Positions 1 to 12,338 of a stretch of 64,000 nt of DNA are shown here, in pieces. The translations under genes were made by a program, and so were the position numbers. The DNA is from Heterodera schachtii (Eukaryota > Nematoda > Chromadorea > Rhabditida > Heteroderidae): the NCBI GenBank assembly GCA_023374025.1, contig SIJG01000021.1, positions 1,227,474 to 1,291,473 of the forward strand, read 5' to 3'. Every line of letters starts with the position of its first letter. Position 1 is the stretch's first letter. The notes under the pieces are model-generated. The model ran no database searches. It saw only the letters and a program-made list of their open reading frames with translations, and was not told where the DNA came from.

Positions 1-218
1 AGCAAAGGTTTGAAAAATTAATTATCGCATAGTAACATCTAAAAACACCTTGCTTTTTTAATTTATTTAATCTTTACCTTGCTTTTTTAATTTATTTAAT
101 CTTTTTTGAAACTGAAAAAAACATTGGTCACTTGAAAATGGAAATAATAGAATTAATCGCTCCAAAAAATGAATTTATTACATTTAATTTTTATATTTTT
201 TATTTTTTATGAGAATAG

Positions 219-580
219 TGCACAAATTTCAATAATGTGAATATCGATAAATCTGCGAATACGCTGCTTACTAAAGCTGAAAGCTTATTCTTACAAAACA
301 TGTAATCCATTTAATGATTTTAATTTTTAGAGAGATAATAAAATCCAATCCAAATTATTATTAACTATTTTCGTTGAATTAGAATTTTATATTAAATTAT
401 ATATTTTCTTGTTCTAGCTGAAAATGAACATTTTTCCGAAATGTTTCCCGACGACCATTATTATGTTGCTAACCGGTAATCTATTAAAATTCATTGATTT
501 TCAGCCGGAAACCAGGATCTAAAAATGATATTTCAATTGTTATTGAAATTTTGTTATTACTTTTTTTTGAGACAATTTAA
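219..580 (+). other. possible 3' exons of an unidentified gene
   Basis: Three exon-like stretches lie between plausible splice sites: 219-301, 418-475 and 505-580, the last ending in TAA. The second and third join in phase, giving a hydrophilic segment and then a hydrophobic leucine-rich tail. The first does not join the second in phase, because the natural donor would create a stop. These may be the last exons of a gene that starts outside the window, or chance open frames. No product is recognised. Confidence 0.2.
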
Positions 581-639
581 AATTAAGAATTTTGGGTTTG
601 TCGATGTCACGGATGTAATCGGGAAATCTGACATTATGA

Positions 640-925
640 CTTATACAAATATAATTTGCAACAAAAAGTAAATTTTTTAGCCGAATAAAATTTTGGACAT
701 ACTTGGTTCTATTGCAGATTAGACGACCATAAAAAAGAAAACAACAAAAATAATTTGACAATTAATACAACATAACTCTTTCTAGAAGCACCCAAATTAA
801 ACGGTCTTGAAATCATTTCTATAGGCTCTAAGCGTTCTATATTAGTCGTATAAAATTTCAAAAAGCTTTCTTTGGATTCAGAAATTATGACCAATATATA
901 AAAATTCACTTTTTTGACCATTTGT
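640..925. repeat. dispersed repeat fragment (partner near 44.64-44.88 kb)
   Basis: This stretch and 44,637-44,880 share the same order of short blocks: a 'GGTTCTATTGCAG / GGCTCTACTGCAG' block, ACCATAAAAAA, TAAAATTTCAAAAA/CAAAATTTCAAAAA, and a TTATGACC/TTATGAAC block. Similar wording occurs inside the inverted-repeat elements at 19.07 and 28.77 kb, so it is probably remains of non-autonomous transposons. No coding signal is seen here. Confidence 0.35.
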
Positions 926-1112
926 TTTGAACATTGTGTTAATTTTTCAACCTTCGTTGACTAATACAGGATTCTTAACTTTTGGTTATACCATGAATGT
1001 TTAATTTGGGTGGTTCTACAAAAACTATTGATGATTAATTTGTCAAATTATATTAAGTCCCTTGTCTTTTTTAATGGTCGTGTAAACTGCAATAAAGCCT
1101 ATTAACTGGCTG

Positions 1113-1136
1113 GCTTGGGCACTTTGTGGGGGCGCC
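1113..1136 (+). mobile_element. isolated terminus of the long-TIR element
   Basis: Twenty-four bases match, with one change, the right-hand end of the 2.1-kb element that stops at 30,276; both read GCTTGG-x-CACTTTGTGGGGG and then CGCC. The match stops abruptly at the final GCC. No other part of the element is visible next to it, so this is an excision remnant, a deletion derivative or a solo end. It lies 40 bases upstream of a coding exon. Confidence 0.45.
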
Positions 1137-1176
1137 GGAAAGAATGTTACCGATTTGAATTCTACAAATTTTACAG

Positions 1177-3251
1177 TTTGGCGTTGTGTTGTCGTTGATT
1201 CTATTGGCACCAAAACTGTGAATGAAATGCTCGAAATGACTTTTCGTATCACTGAAGACTATGAACCGCAGACAGATGATGAAGAAATTATGGTCAAAGT
1301 GTTGAAGCAATGCCATGAATATTTTCTTAAAGAAAGATTCATGGTTAATTTTAAAGAGATCATGGACAATTTTGTTGGAGTGATTATGCGGATTGGGTTT
1401 ACGAATTTGCACAAATTTTTGGAAAGTGAATTCGAGACAAAAACGAATGATTTCTGGAATTCAATAAAGAAGGACACTGACGAAATAAGGTTTTTTAAAT
1501 ATTAAATATTAACAAATTTAGTAAGATAACATGTCAATGTTTTTATTTTATTTTGATGCTGTTCAAAATTGAATGCGCTTACTGTACATATTTTTCACTC
1601 TCATTATCCCAGGGTGTTCCGGTTGTTATGTTTTTAGAAATAATTTAACTCTTGGATTCACTTAATTGTACCTTTTTTTAAAAAAAATCTAAGTAAAACA
1701 TATGACAACAATTATTAAAATATAATGTATAACTGGCGCTCAATATTCTCCTTTTAGTTCATGTTTTGAATCGGATGTAAAGTCAGAAATTTGGGAACCA
1801 GTCAATGAGAAAAGTGGCAAACAGAAAATGAAGCAATTATCATCATCATCATCATCATCCTCCTCATCATCATCATGGTACGAGAAACAAAACCAGCAAG
1901 AATTTCTTGCATTAGAAAAGCATGACATCATGCAGGAAAAGCCATCGCGCGGGGAACTGATGCTCCAAGCGGAGCGGGTCGGTGCTGCACTTCTGTACAC
2001 GCTGATACACATGAAAATGAGAATGTTGTTCGACCGCAAGCAGGTCAAAAAAGGAATCAACATATCGAAGACCAACATATCGAAGACATCCGCAAAGGTC
2101 AAATCAAGAATGCTGAAACAGTTAAAGCGTCTGCAAAAAACAGTTGTGGAACGCATCAATTCGGTACCATAGATATTTTGGGTTGGGCTTAGTACCAAAA
2201 AACCTAAGAAAATTATATAAAACGCCCGAGTTATATAAAGTCCAAAACTTTTTTCGCATAATACAAAAAAGAAAATGTTTTTGCTACTATTTATAGCTTT
2301 GAGAATCCAGGAAAAAAGTTGAATTTACATAAAATTGGCAGCCCTAAACATTAGCTATAAAAATAAAGTTATAGTACAAATTAAAAATTTACTTTTTAAA
2401 AATTCATTATGGATTCTCCCTTCGAATATTTAATCTTTGGAATATTTTTATTAATTTTGAACCTAATGAGATGAGCTTGTCTAGGGGTTTCTTAGTTTAA
2501 AATTTTGCATATCTTAATAATATTGGGGTCTTATATAAGTCCAAAAATATTTCAACAATTACAAAAAAAAATCTCAAAATTAACAAAAGGTTTACCTATT
2601 TTTTCAAAAAAAAAAAATTCATTTTGCAAAATCATGAGCAGTAAAATTTTTCCGGTGCCCGGTTACCCTATTGAGTGCATGACCCTGATTCTCCATTAAT
2701 CGGTCACGGTCTCGCTTAATTCTTGTCCGATGATTGTGAGCCATTAAAAATTTTATCGCAAAATGCTTAAAAATAACTAATAATGCTTGAATGTATTATT
2801 TTACCATGCCGAACACTAATTTAAAACTTATGAACATTTTTTTACTTAAATTTAAATAATTTTAAAATGAAACTATTATATATGGTCAATAAAAATTTTT
2901 TTTTGAATTAAGCTAAAGTCAAACTCCAGCATAAATGGGGATTATAGTGATAATGATGATGATAATAATGCTAATAATAATGATGATGAAGAAGAAGATG
3001 ATGATGATGATAAGGAAAAACCCAGCACGATTCGTCAAAATCAAAAAAACAATGACAACGAAAAAGGTGGCATTGATAAAAATGTGTTTTTACACAAATG
3101 GGTGACAGATGTAGAAAAAGCATTCCGAAAGCGTTTCAATCATGAAATGAAACAATTTTTGGATGCCCTTGACAACAAAATTCCTGGCCGTGATTTTAGC
3201 AATGCCAAAAAATGTGTTGAAGAATGGGAAAACATTATATATTTGATGTGA
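1177..3251 (+). CDS. unrecognised three-exon gene with serine and acidic runs
   Basis: Proposed exons are 1177-1489, 1758-2163 and 2913-3251 (TGA). The acceptor TTTTACAG precedes the first. The 1489/1758 junction leaves two bases that are completed in phase, and the 2163/2913 junction is phase 0 but uses a weak donor (GTACCA), so exon 2 could instead end at the TAG at 2170-2172. The first exon is not the true start: its frame is open upstream but has no convincing ATG. The product is hydrophilic, with a run of about twelve serines from a TCA repeat near 1840, a basic Lys-rich segment, then an Asn/Asp/Glu run from GAT/AAT repeats near 2945-3010, and a helical C-terminus. No family is recognised. 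The last exon has no early ATG and would be missed by simple ORF scans. Confidence 0.5.
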
Positions 3252-4669
3252 AAAAAGAAGCAAAATTGAAGGAAACCACGAAAAGTTTACAGCGTATTAT
3301 TCATTCATTTTAAACAAAAAGCATTTTATGTTTTGTTGATTTGGTAAAAATGTTCAGGCGGATTTTCATTTAATTATTTTTTAATTAACCAATCAACAAA
3401 ATCTTTGTCAATTAAATTGGAAATCTTGAGTGTCTTCCTAAAATCATTTATAAGAGGTCGATTTATAAAGAAAATTTATTGAAGCAATTGTAGTTTTTGT
3501 ATATTCAAATTTTAAATAAAATTTTTTGAAAGGATTATAAAAATTCGTTACAAAATTTCCAATTTTTCCATGTCGGAGCAGACAAAAAGTTGACCGGCTT
3601 TTGAGAGGCCGGGCCCGGAACCCGGTCGTTTTTGAAAATGCAATCCGGCAAATTTAGTTTTTTTCATTATCAAAGTTAAAAGAATAATTAAACCGGAATT
3701 TTCGCCTTCCGAATTCCCAAAATTTTGTGCCTATGCCACATCTGATGCACAATATTATTCATTATAAAATTTAGAAAAATCGCTAGGAAATTTTTCTAAA
3801 ATTAATTCTTGAAATTTCTTATAGAAAAACTTTCTAAAATTTTTTGAAATTTGAAGTTTATAATTGAAGATGTCATTTATTGACGCTTGAAGTGAAAAAG
3901 AGCAGAAATTTAACACATGGCCCGCTTTTTGGTCATTTTGGGGTTGAAATATATGTGAAAATTTAAATTTTTTACCAACCCGGAACCCGGGCCCGGCAAT
4001 TTGAAAATCCGGGTTGACCGGGTTTTGAGAGGCCGGGCCCAGAACCCGGTTGTTTCTGAAAATATCAGCCGTGCCGGCCCGGCAGATTTGAAAAATCCGG
4101 TCTCCAAAATTGGTCATTTCTTCGAACACAAAAACTTTTCCGATAAATTAAAAAAAAAAAATTTTGAAGTAATAAAATTCAATCAAAAATCTTTTTTTGT
4201 TAAGCTTATATATTCATTTATTTGATTTTTTGAGTATTTAGCATATGCAAGGATATATGTTGTATTTTTTATATTTTTGTACAAAATAATCCATTAAAGT
4301 ACACTTTATGCATTTATGCTGTTTTTATAGCCACATTGATTAAATGAAAACAAATTTTTTCTTTTCTGTGATAAATTTTTCTCTTTTATGAAATTATTTA
4401 TAAAATCAACAAAATAAATTAGCAATAATTTTGCTCATAATTCTTGAAAATCATTTGAAGTCCTAAATTTTTTACAAAATTTCATAATTTTCATTAATTT
4501 TCAAAAAAAAATTTAGTGGTTGCCATGCTTTTAAGGTTTTTTATTTGTCTGAATCAACTTTATCGATGAAAAAACTTTTAATTAGAAAGAATATTAAAAT
4601 GAATTAAGAGATCTTATTTTGAAAAATGCAAATTAGAAATTTCGCTTGTTTTAATTAAAATTGTCGGGT
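3252..4669. other. gene-free stretch
   Basis: AT-rich DNA with no supportable exon. The only structure seen is a GC-rich repeat at about 3,590-4,110, listed separately. Confidence 0.5.
3590..4110. repeat. GC-rich dispersed repeat with two direct copies
   Basis: Positions 3590-3650 and 4013-4072 are near-identical direct copies built round GAGAGGCCGGGCCC and GAACCCGGT, in otherwise AT-rich DNA. Between them more CCCGGGCCCGG-type sequence appears near 3976. The composition contrast and repetition point to a transposon-derived or satellite-like repeat. Short open frames through it are by-products of its low stop-codon content. Confidence 0.55.
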
Positions 4670-4742
4670 GGCATTGTCAGCCTAGAGGTATTGGCACAAT
4701 CTTTGCTAAAATGACACGTCAGAAGATCAATACAATTCGATG
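4670..4742 (+). promoter_or_regulatory. conserved block upstream of secreted gene (copy 1)
   Basis: About 70 bases align almost without gaps to 12,339-12,410. Shared anchors are GGCAT, TATTGGCA, AAAATG-CAC, TCAGAAGA and ATCAAT-CAAT. Both blocks lie a short way (about 65 and 117 bases) upstream of ATGs that open signal-peptide exons. A weaker match near AACTTTATC-ATGAAAA lies further upstream in both. It may be a shared promoter element or simply the conserved 5' flank of a duplicated gene. Confidence 0.5.
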
Positions 4743-4806
4743 AATGGCAAAATAAAATGAAAATTTGCATTTGCATTTGTAAAAATTGTTTCGAATAATT
4801 GTAAAT

Positions 4807-6049
4807 ATGAAATTACTAAGGCACTCTTCACTGACTTTTATTTTAATTGCCACTAATTGGGCCGTTAATTTTGGGCGCGCGCAAACTTATGAATGGGACG
4901 AGCAAAATTTGGCCAATAATGTCAACACTTTGGCCAAAATGATGGATGATTTGTACACAATTTTTGAGCGGCAGCCAGATGAAAAAAATTTTAAATTCAA
5001 TTTAACGTTCGTTAAATTTGCGTCGGAAATTGCCAGTTTACGAGTGATCAATGGCAACCGTGACACCAACTTCAATGACCATGTAATCGGATTAGTTACA
5101 TAATATTTCAGGGGTTCGTATCAACAAAACTTAGAGAAGAAATTCCTGACCAACTTGGCTGAAATTTTAAGTGTTTCATAACTTAAATAAAAAACCTTCA
5201 AATACCAATTTTTCAATTACAGATGCTTCATCACAATTTAGCGGTGGTCCCCCCACTGAATTTGGGAGATGACAAAACATTTATCAACCAGGTCACCCAC
5301 GAGTTTAACCGTCACATTTTTTGCCCTCAAAAACCCATCGCAAATGCCGTGGTCAAGCAGATTTTGCAACTGATCTTCTCTTTTGCCATTCGTTTTCTGC
5401 TTAGTTTGGTGTAAGAAATTGAAAAATAATCGGGCGGAGTCCAAATATTTTATCTTATTTTTTGATGGACCGATTTTAAGAATAAAATGTTTGTTCAAAA
5501 TCTTGAATGTTTTTACATGGATAGAATAAAAAGGAAAATAAAGACATTTTAATATTATTTTATTTAATTAAAATTGATCCAAAAATAATAAATCGGTTTT
5601 AAAACTCATCCGTTTACCTGGTTTTGTCCCAGCGCCACCATCTTAGCATTTGTTCCTTACTTATCTCGAGGATCCCGATTAAAGCCTTAATTTTATTGGT
5701 ATAGCAAAAATATTTAATTTAATAATTTTGATGCTTTTAAAATTTTTTATTTTTTAATTTCAATAAAATATTGAATACTTATAAAATAAATTTTATAAAA
5801 AACTCAAATTTTTCGCCTGTCCCTCTGAACCCCACGGGGTTTAATAGCATTTGCTTCTCACCGACCACTAAACAAAAAAAAAATTTCAGCTACAAAAAAT
5901 TCTTCCCAAATTTCGGTTGCGTCTTTGAATGTCAATTGCACACACTTTTGGCTGCATTTAAAAAATTGTCAGCACAAAATGGCAACAATAATTTGGACAG
6001 GCAAGCATTTAAGCAAATTTTGTCATATTTTGAACATTTTTGGGCTTAA
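4807..6049 (+). CDS. small secreted protein, unrecognised (array member 1)
   Basis: Exons 4807-5082, 5223-5410 and 5890-6049 join in phase and give 207 residues. The start at 4807 is chosen because it opens a typical signal peptide (MKLLRH, then a hydrophobic core, cleavage near GRA-QT). The mature part is mostly helical and soluble, with a hydrophobic stretch across the exon 2/3 junction (LQLIFSFAIRFLL) and a C-terminal segment FFPNFGCVFEC. The last exon's pattern F-P-x-F...C...EC resembles the last exon of the gene at 12,527-13,909, suggesting the two are paralogues. No enzymatic motif is seen. A conserved block lies just upstream. Confidence 0.55.
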
Positions 6050-6534
6050 TTAGGCAAATTATGTGTCATTAAAAAATGCCTATGCCATCTGTGGACTCCC
6101 AAATTTTCACTATCCATTCATCAAAAATTATATGTATAAAATATTAAACATTGTTCATTTTTATTTCTTGTGAACAATATTTTTCAAAATCTGATTTTTT
6201 TAAATAAGCTTTTTTTTATCTGCTAAAATGTCATTGTAAAATTGTTCAAATTTTGACACATTTACTTTTTTAGAATTTTTCCATTTCAAATTGTACAAAT
6301 TGACGCGAAAGGAAAACATTGGTGGAAAGGGCCAATAAATCAAAATCAAATTCCATCAAAAAAGCATAATCATGAAAAACAACAACAACAACAACCAAAT
6401 CAAAAACAACAATACATCGGTAGAAGTTTTTAGTTTAATTTTTTTACTATTTAGCAATTATTTTTGCCGTTTTAAACTGAGGAATTCGCATTTTCGTTAA
6501 ATTTTTGTTATTTAATATGAATTTATGTAGCTAA

Positions 6535-9500
6535 ATGTCAATTATTTTATTTTTAATGCCACTTTTTTTTCTAACAGACAACTTCGGCTTCATATTAAAA
6601 CTGTCGGAATTCACTTTGACACATTTCGACATTTATAAATTGCTTGAAACAATTTTGAATGAATCACCATCATCAAACAAAAAAGACGCAAAAAGTGCCA
6701 AAACAAAATTGTTTCGGCGCCATCGCCACCGAAAATTTACACATTTTTGAAGGACAATTTTATCGCTTCATCACATTGTAAAAAACATTTGAAAACGAGC
6801 AAAAAAATTGACAAATTTTTGGAATGTGCTTTTGTCAATTTTGGCCAACTGTTACTTTTGCGCGCAAAATTCAATTTCCCGGAATTCAAAAAATTTGCTG
6901 ATGAAAGAGAAAAGGAATGTGGCAAATTGCCATTTAAAGATGACATTGGCATCGATAATACACCTTTATCAGGGTAGGAGTTTGTCCAAAAAAATTACCA
7001 AATTTAGCCTTTTATTTTATTTTGGGACCCCCCAAAAAATACTTGAATTTTATTAAAGTGCCAAAATTTTGCGATTTTGACCAAAAGATTGTTATTTTCG
7101 ATCAAATTTTGAATATTTTAGGTGAGTTTTATGAGCTTTTTAAAAAACCACAAGGGTCTATCTTCAAAATTTTGTAATAAAGACATTTCGCCAAATATTT
7201 ATTAAATTTTCAAATCTGGGGCAGTTTCACTGGTGAATTTAAGCCGGTTGCATCAAAATTGACCGGGCACGGGATAGGGCTTATTTGTTAGCCATTTTTT
7301 TCACAGGCCCCACAAAAATTGATAGATAAAAATTCTCATATAAACAAAAATATTCATTCATGTAAATTATGTCAAAATGAGTCATATGACGAATCTGAGA
7401 CACTATAAATTATATGCTGAATTGTCTTTGAATTAAAAAATATTTATTTGTCTTTACTTTTGGAAATTGCCTTATTAATTCTTGGAAAGGAGGATATACA
7501 ATGATTAACAATTTTCAGATGCAAGCAATTTGAGTTGCAATTGTTCAATGATGAACCTTTGTGGAATTATGCTAGAGCAATTAAAATTGATCAAAACGAA
7601 TGCAAAAGTAAAATGAATTGATTGCCTAATTAATTACTAATTAATGCATGACTTTTTAATCCTTTTTAGGCGTTTTGCAATTTGCTGATTCCTTATGTGC
7701 AATTATTGATATGGTCAAAAATGATCAGAAACATTCAAACACAAACATTAGAAAATTGAATGAGTACAAATTTTTGAAACAAATCTTAGAAAGAATTGGT
7801 GACACAGAAAATTATGAACGATTAAAATTTGTTTCGCATAAATTTGGTAAAGAAATGCCTTCGGGGGAGAAAATGGCTTCTCTAAATGAGCTAACAAAAC
7901 TTTTACGGCAACTGATTATGGATTACCACAATGATTCATGCCGATTACTGAACAGAAAAAGCAATTCGGAACTTTACAATAATTGGCCTATTGAAACGTT
8001 TGGGCAAATATTGTTCGAGACTCTCGACAAAAACACCGACTCGGCTAAATATGATGACAAGCATCAATTGCTGACTTTGCCTTTACCATTGGTTTTGCGC
8101 ATATTAGAGCGAATGTATACATTAATAAAACAAAGGTAAATTGTTGTACATAAAATTAATTAATCGAAAAATTAGTCAATTCAACAATATTTCTAAACGC
8201 GGACCGGTAAATTGGACACCAAGTGGAAAACTGGACCCCAAATTCCTATTTTTAAAAAATAAACCCAGGAATTAAGTGAAAAATAATTTGTGTAGGATAA
8301 ATTATTTAATGAATCGAGACACTTAGAGTGGATCAGGCATTCAGTAGGCGTGATGATGGTCATATGCTAAAAAAAAATGAACGAAAATGGGCGATGATTG
8401 ATCAGATAGTCAAGTCAACGAAAAATGGGAACTCTATCTAAAAGAAAAACTTTTTTTATTTATGATTGATATGATGGCTTTCTATTGCTGGTGTTAAAAA
8501 TATGCGCAGAAAAAATATATATAAATCCATAAAATTTATATTATATTATTATTTTGTGGGTCTTTTGTCTATGGGTCCTTTGTCTTTGTGGGTCCTTTGT
8601 CCGTTTGTCCTTTTTCCGTGGGTTTGTCACTGCACCGTTAAAAATAATAATAGCAATATTTATTTCCATTTTAATACTCTTATAAAAATATTGTGCAATA
8701 AAATTAATTTAGTTTAATTTTATTTTCAATTTTAATTATTTTTAAATCCAATAGTGTCCAATTTTCTGGTGTCCAATTTTCCAGTGTCCAATTTACCGGG
8801 AGCCATTTTAAACAATTGTAATAAGATTCAATGAATTTAAATCCAATTAAATAAAAAAGTTAAGAATAAATCATAATTCAACAGCAAAATATTGATTATC
8901 AAAAAGATAGAGGAACAAATTGAAAAAAAATTAAACGGAGATTGTTAAATTTTAAAATTTAGGGAAGCTAAAAACTTGCCTTTTTTCCTTGGTGAAGAAA
9001 TGGATTTTATGAAAACACTGCAAAACATTGTGTCTATTGATCAAAGATTGAAGCTTCAAGAGTTTGAGCAACGCCAAAATTCATTTTGGCAAGAAAAAAA
9101 TTCAGTATTTTTGGAATTGCTTTTCTCATTGGCAATCCGTTTGTGTGTACAAATTGAACAAAATGAGCAAATTATTGGAAATTATTTGAAAGCATTTATA
9201 TTTGCTTACAGAAATGGCTTTAAAATCCATAGGTAAAAAATAACTATAAAAATAATACTATTGGATAAGAAATTCCCTTTGGTACGGTATTAAATTTGGA
9301 CATCCAAAATTGCATTAGACTAAAATTGCTTATAGCATCAAATAGTTTATTTTAACCATTTTTAATAAGTTAAAATTATTCTTACCCAATTCCACTTAAT
9401 TATTGTTGAATTGTAGAAAATTTCCGATTTACAAATTCAACATTTGAATTCCGATTTAAAAAATTAATTTCAAAAAATATTTTGAAGATTCGGAATCCAA

Positions 9501-10153
9501 TTTCGAAAATTAAGGCCGTTGGAATAACATCCCGGGGATGAGGACAACTAATTTTTAAATTCTTTTTTAGGTCTTTTAACTTGAAAATCAACATTTCAAA
9601 TGATTTGGTCGAGATCAATATGCCAACTTGGAAATTGCCTTATAATGTGTTTTTGAATAATGAAAATGAGCTGCAACTTGAAAATGCCAGGGGTAAGTGT
9701 TTCCCTACTTAAATTAGGTGAATTGTTTAAAAGTATTAATTTTACTAATTTGATCAAAACATTTATTTTACCTCAGCAAATTTTGAGTTTTTGCTGATTT
9801 TGACGAAGCCGACTTATTCGCCCACAGCTTATGAAGTGATAAAAATGGTGCAAATTCTTGTCGAAATGGACAGTGATGAAGAATATATTTTGGAAAGGCC
9901 AAATGATCCAAAAATTTTTATCCATGTTTTGAATTTTCTTTTAACAAACGAAAAATTTTCGAAAGGCACAAATCAAAACCGAAATAAATTTGCATTTTTG
10001 GCATATTTTGTTGAGGATTTATTGCAAGAAATTGAGATAAATAATTATTTGCTAAATAACGAAGCGACAACAATGCTAATTAAACGGTTTCGTGAAAAGC
10101 AACGGAAATTGTGTGCTGAATCAACGTACAATTACTATATTAAGCATTTCTGA
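6535..10153 (+). CDS. unrecognised multi-exon gene (array member 2)
   Basis: Exons ending at 6973, then 7519-7607, 7670-8135, 8963-9232, 9571-9692 and 9777-10153 all join in phase, which is strong support for one gene. The 5' end is less certain. An ATG at 6535 opens a short hydrophobic signal-like start (MSIILFLMPLFF), but that frame and the downstream frame (from about 6747) overlap and differ, so there is either an unseen small intron or a frameshift near 6,690-6,750. The protein is helical and Lys/Glu/Asn-rich, with the motif YARAIKIDQNE in exon 7519-7607 and FLELLFSLAIRL in exon 8963-9232, the latter resembling the neighbour's LQLIFSFAIRFLL. No known domain is recognised. The intron 8136-8962 holds a 606-bp inverted-repeat element. 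Confidence 0.5.
8199..8804. mobile_element. 606-bp Mutator-like MITE in an intron
   Basis: The ends form an inverted repeat: GCGGACCGGTAAATTGGACAC on the left and, read from the other strand, GGCTCCCGGTAAATTGGACAC on the right. Inside each end GGACAC/GGACCC-type words repeat. The flanks are TTTCTAAAC and ATTTTAAAC, a 9-bp target duplication with two mismatches, which fits an old Mutator-like insertion. The interior has more repeats of the type GGGTCCTTTGTC near 8,558-8,625 and no credible transposase. Confidence 0.6.
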
Positions 10154-10236
10154 TTAATAATATTTTTATTTATAGGTTTTAATTAAATTAAAATTTCAAT
10201 AAAATGATTCTAAATTTTAATGATTCGAAATTTTAG

Positions 10237-10921
10237 ATTTTATTGCTCAATAAACCCAAATTTTATTGTAATAAATGAAAACAAAAAAGATGTTTACATT
10301 AAATATTTTGGTGAAAAGTACGTGAATTTTGCCAAAGCAATCAAAATCGATTTCAATTCGGACAAAGGTTGTTGAATTAATTTAATGATGTTGAAATTAA
10401 AATATTAATATATATAATTTAAACACCAAAGAATTTAAATAAATCCAAAATACATAAATATTAAACTTATCATTGCTAAAGTTCCAAAATATTTACCCAT
10501 TTAAATTTGCTAAATAATTATCAATTTAAGAGTTTTGCGAAAAAAATATTATGTATTCATAAAAAAAGCATCTCAACATAGTCAGAATTTTAAATTTTTG
10601 AATTTAGTTATATTGCAAATGCTTAACAATTTACTTTTTGAATTCGAAGAAAAAATAAAAAATGACATGCAAAATTATTTAAAAATGATTGAATGGGATT
10701 TGCTCGAAATTGCGCTGACTCAAATGGAGGAGAAGCAAAAATGGACAGAAATTAGGCAGATAATGAATAAATTGAAAAAGCAAAAAATGCAAAATTTGGA
10801 GGAACAAATGCAAAATATAAAACAAATTTTGGAGGAAATGAAAACGAAAATTGAAAAGAAATTGGCGAAAATTTCTGAGAGTGAGCGATCAATCAAATTA
10901 AAACAAAAATATTTATTATGA
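10237..10921 (+). pseudogene. broken partial paralogue of array member 2
   Basis: Exon 10237-10367 contains YVNFAKAIKID, matching YARAIKIDQ of the neighbouring gene, and begins in the same splice phase. A second exon-like frame, 10531-10921, starts with VLRKKYY, comparable to VLQFAD of the neighbour, then becomes a Lys/Glu/Met-rich coiled coil ending in TAA. The junction between the two is one base out of phase with the natural splice sites. The copy also lacks the upstream exons, so it is probably a truncated duplicate. Confidence 0.45.
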
Positions 10922-12338
10922 TGATCACAGATTATTATTATTAACATCACACTAACAACATTATCATTATTGTCACTCAAAAGATAATAAATACTTGTCC
11001 GGAAATGAATGCTTAAAGGTCAATTATCTATGACAAATTTGAAAAGACCGGAACATTTATTTTCAAAAAAAGTTAAAATAGGATTATTTTAATTTCGTTG
11101 TTTTGCATTTCCCGTTATTTGGAACCCGAGATTTAAAAAAAAGAGTCAAAAAAAAAAATCTTTGGGAACCCGAGAATGTCGAATCACCAAATGTCTTGAA
11201 AATATCCCCAATGTCGAGTCCTCAAAAATTGCGTCTTTAAATGTCGGATAGCCTTTTCATTTCTCCATAATTCCATTCCAAACCAACGGAATCCAACAAC
11301 ATCAAGCACTTCTTTTTTCTTACATTAGGTCTGTTCGTTTTTATTCTGTCGGATCCTTAAAAGTGGTCAAAATATGTCATAAAAAATTAATTCCGAAATA
11401 TAAGAAAATTTTTAATGATTATTTTTTGAACAAATTCTTCGTCAAGGGTGAAATAGCACAAAATGTCATAAAAAGGACTTAAATAGGCTTAGAATCACAT
11501 TTTTGTATATTTAAAAATTAATTTTTGATATCTCTTCAAAAAAAATGATTTTTTAAGGGTACATTTGCAAAAAAAAAAAATTAAAATTTTTCACAAGAAT
11601 TCTTAAAAAATTTAGGAAAAAATGCTAAAAAGTCAAAATATGTTCAAAACATATATAAAAAACGGAATGTAAATAAAAGTCCCGACTAACACTTAATACA
11701 ATATAAACTGATTTTTTTTTTGAAAATTATTAAATAAAGAACATAAGTTAAAAAGGCGAGGAGAGGTCGACGAATTATTTACGAAGTGGGTCAATTTACA
11801 AAATTTTTTTTTCATTGGGCGCTTTTTTCAAAAAACTTTTTGGGAAACAGGGAGATCCGGCGCGTCTAGCGGCGCCGATTGAAAATTTTTTGAAAATTGA
11901 GGTGTGATTTCTTAAAGAGATTTTCATCAAAAATAGCCAATTTTTGCAATTTTGAGCCAATTATTATAGAAAATTAAAATTTTGGCAATTTTTAACAGAT
12001 TTTCACTGAAAATTGACAATAAAGATCAATTTTTGAAAAATTTTAGAATTTTTAATGAATTTATAAAGAAAATTAGCCAATTTTTTCAGGTTTTCCTCTT
12101 TTTTCACTTCGATACAAACATTGCCCCCTTCTTTAACCCCCTTCCTTTCTCTCCCACTACCCAAATTTTCATCAAATATTTTTTACTATTTTCATTATTA
12201 ACTTTATCAATGAAAATTTTTTCTTCAATTAGAAAAATTATTTAAAATAAAAATAAAACTTAAAAATTATTTGAGAGAATTTCATTTTGATTCAACACAT
12301 ATTACAAAAAATCCGATTGTTTGTTGCACATTGCCAAT
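10922..12338. other. gene-free stretch with repeat fragments
   Basis: No exon is supportable. Positions 11,400-11,480 match, inverted, sequence at 49,345-49,430. Positions 11,985-12,080 resemble 40,535-40,610 inside the hAT-like element. GC-richer scraps such as GGCGCGTCTAGCGGCGCCG (near 11,860) are probably repeat debris. Confidence 0.4.

Noticed and set aside
3755..4225. Open frames through the CCCGGGCCC repeat
   Set aside because: Low stop frequency comes from GC-rich repeats; the frames lack splice sites and are not conserved between the two repeat copies.
5112..5160. An extra exon between exons 1 and 2 of the gene at 4,807
   Set aside because: The frame that looks protein-like (GSYQQNLEKKFL) cannot be joined in phase, whereas skipping it gives a clean phase-0 junction.
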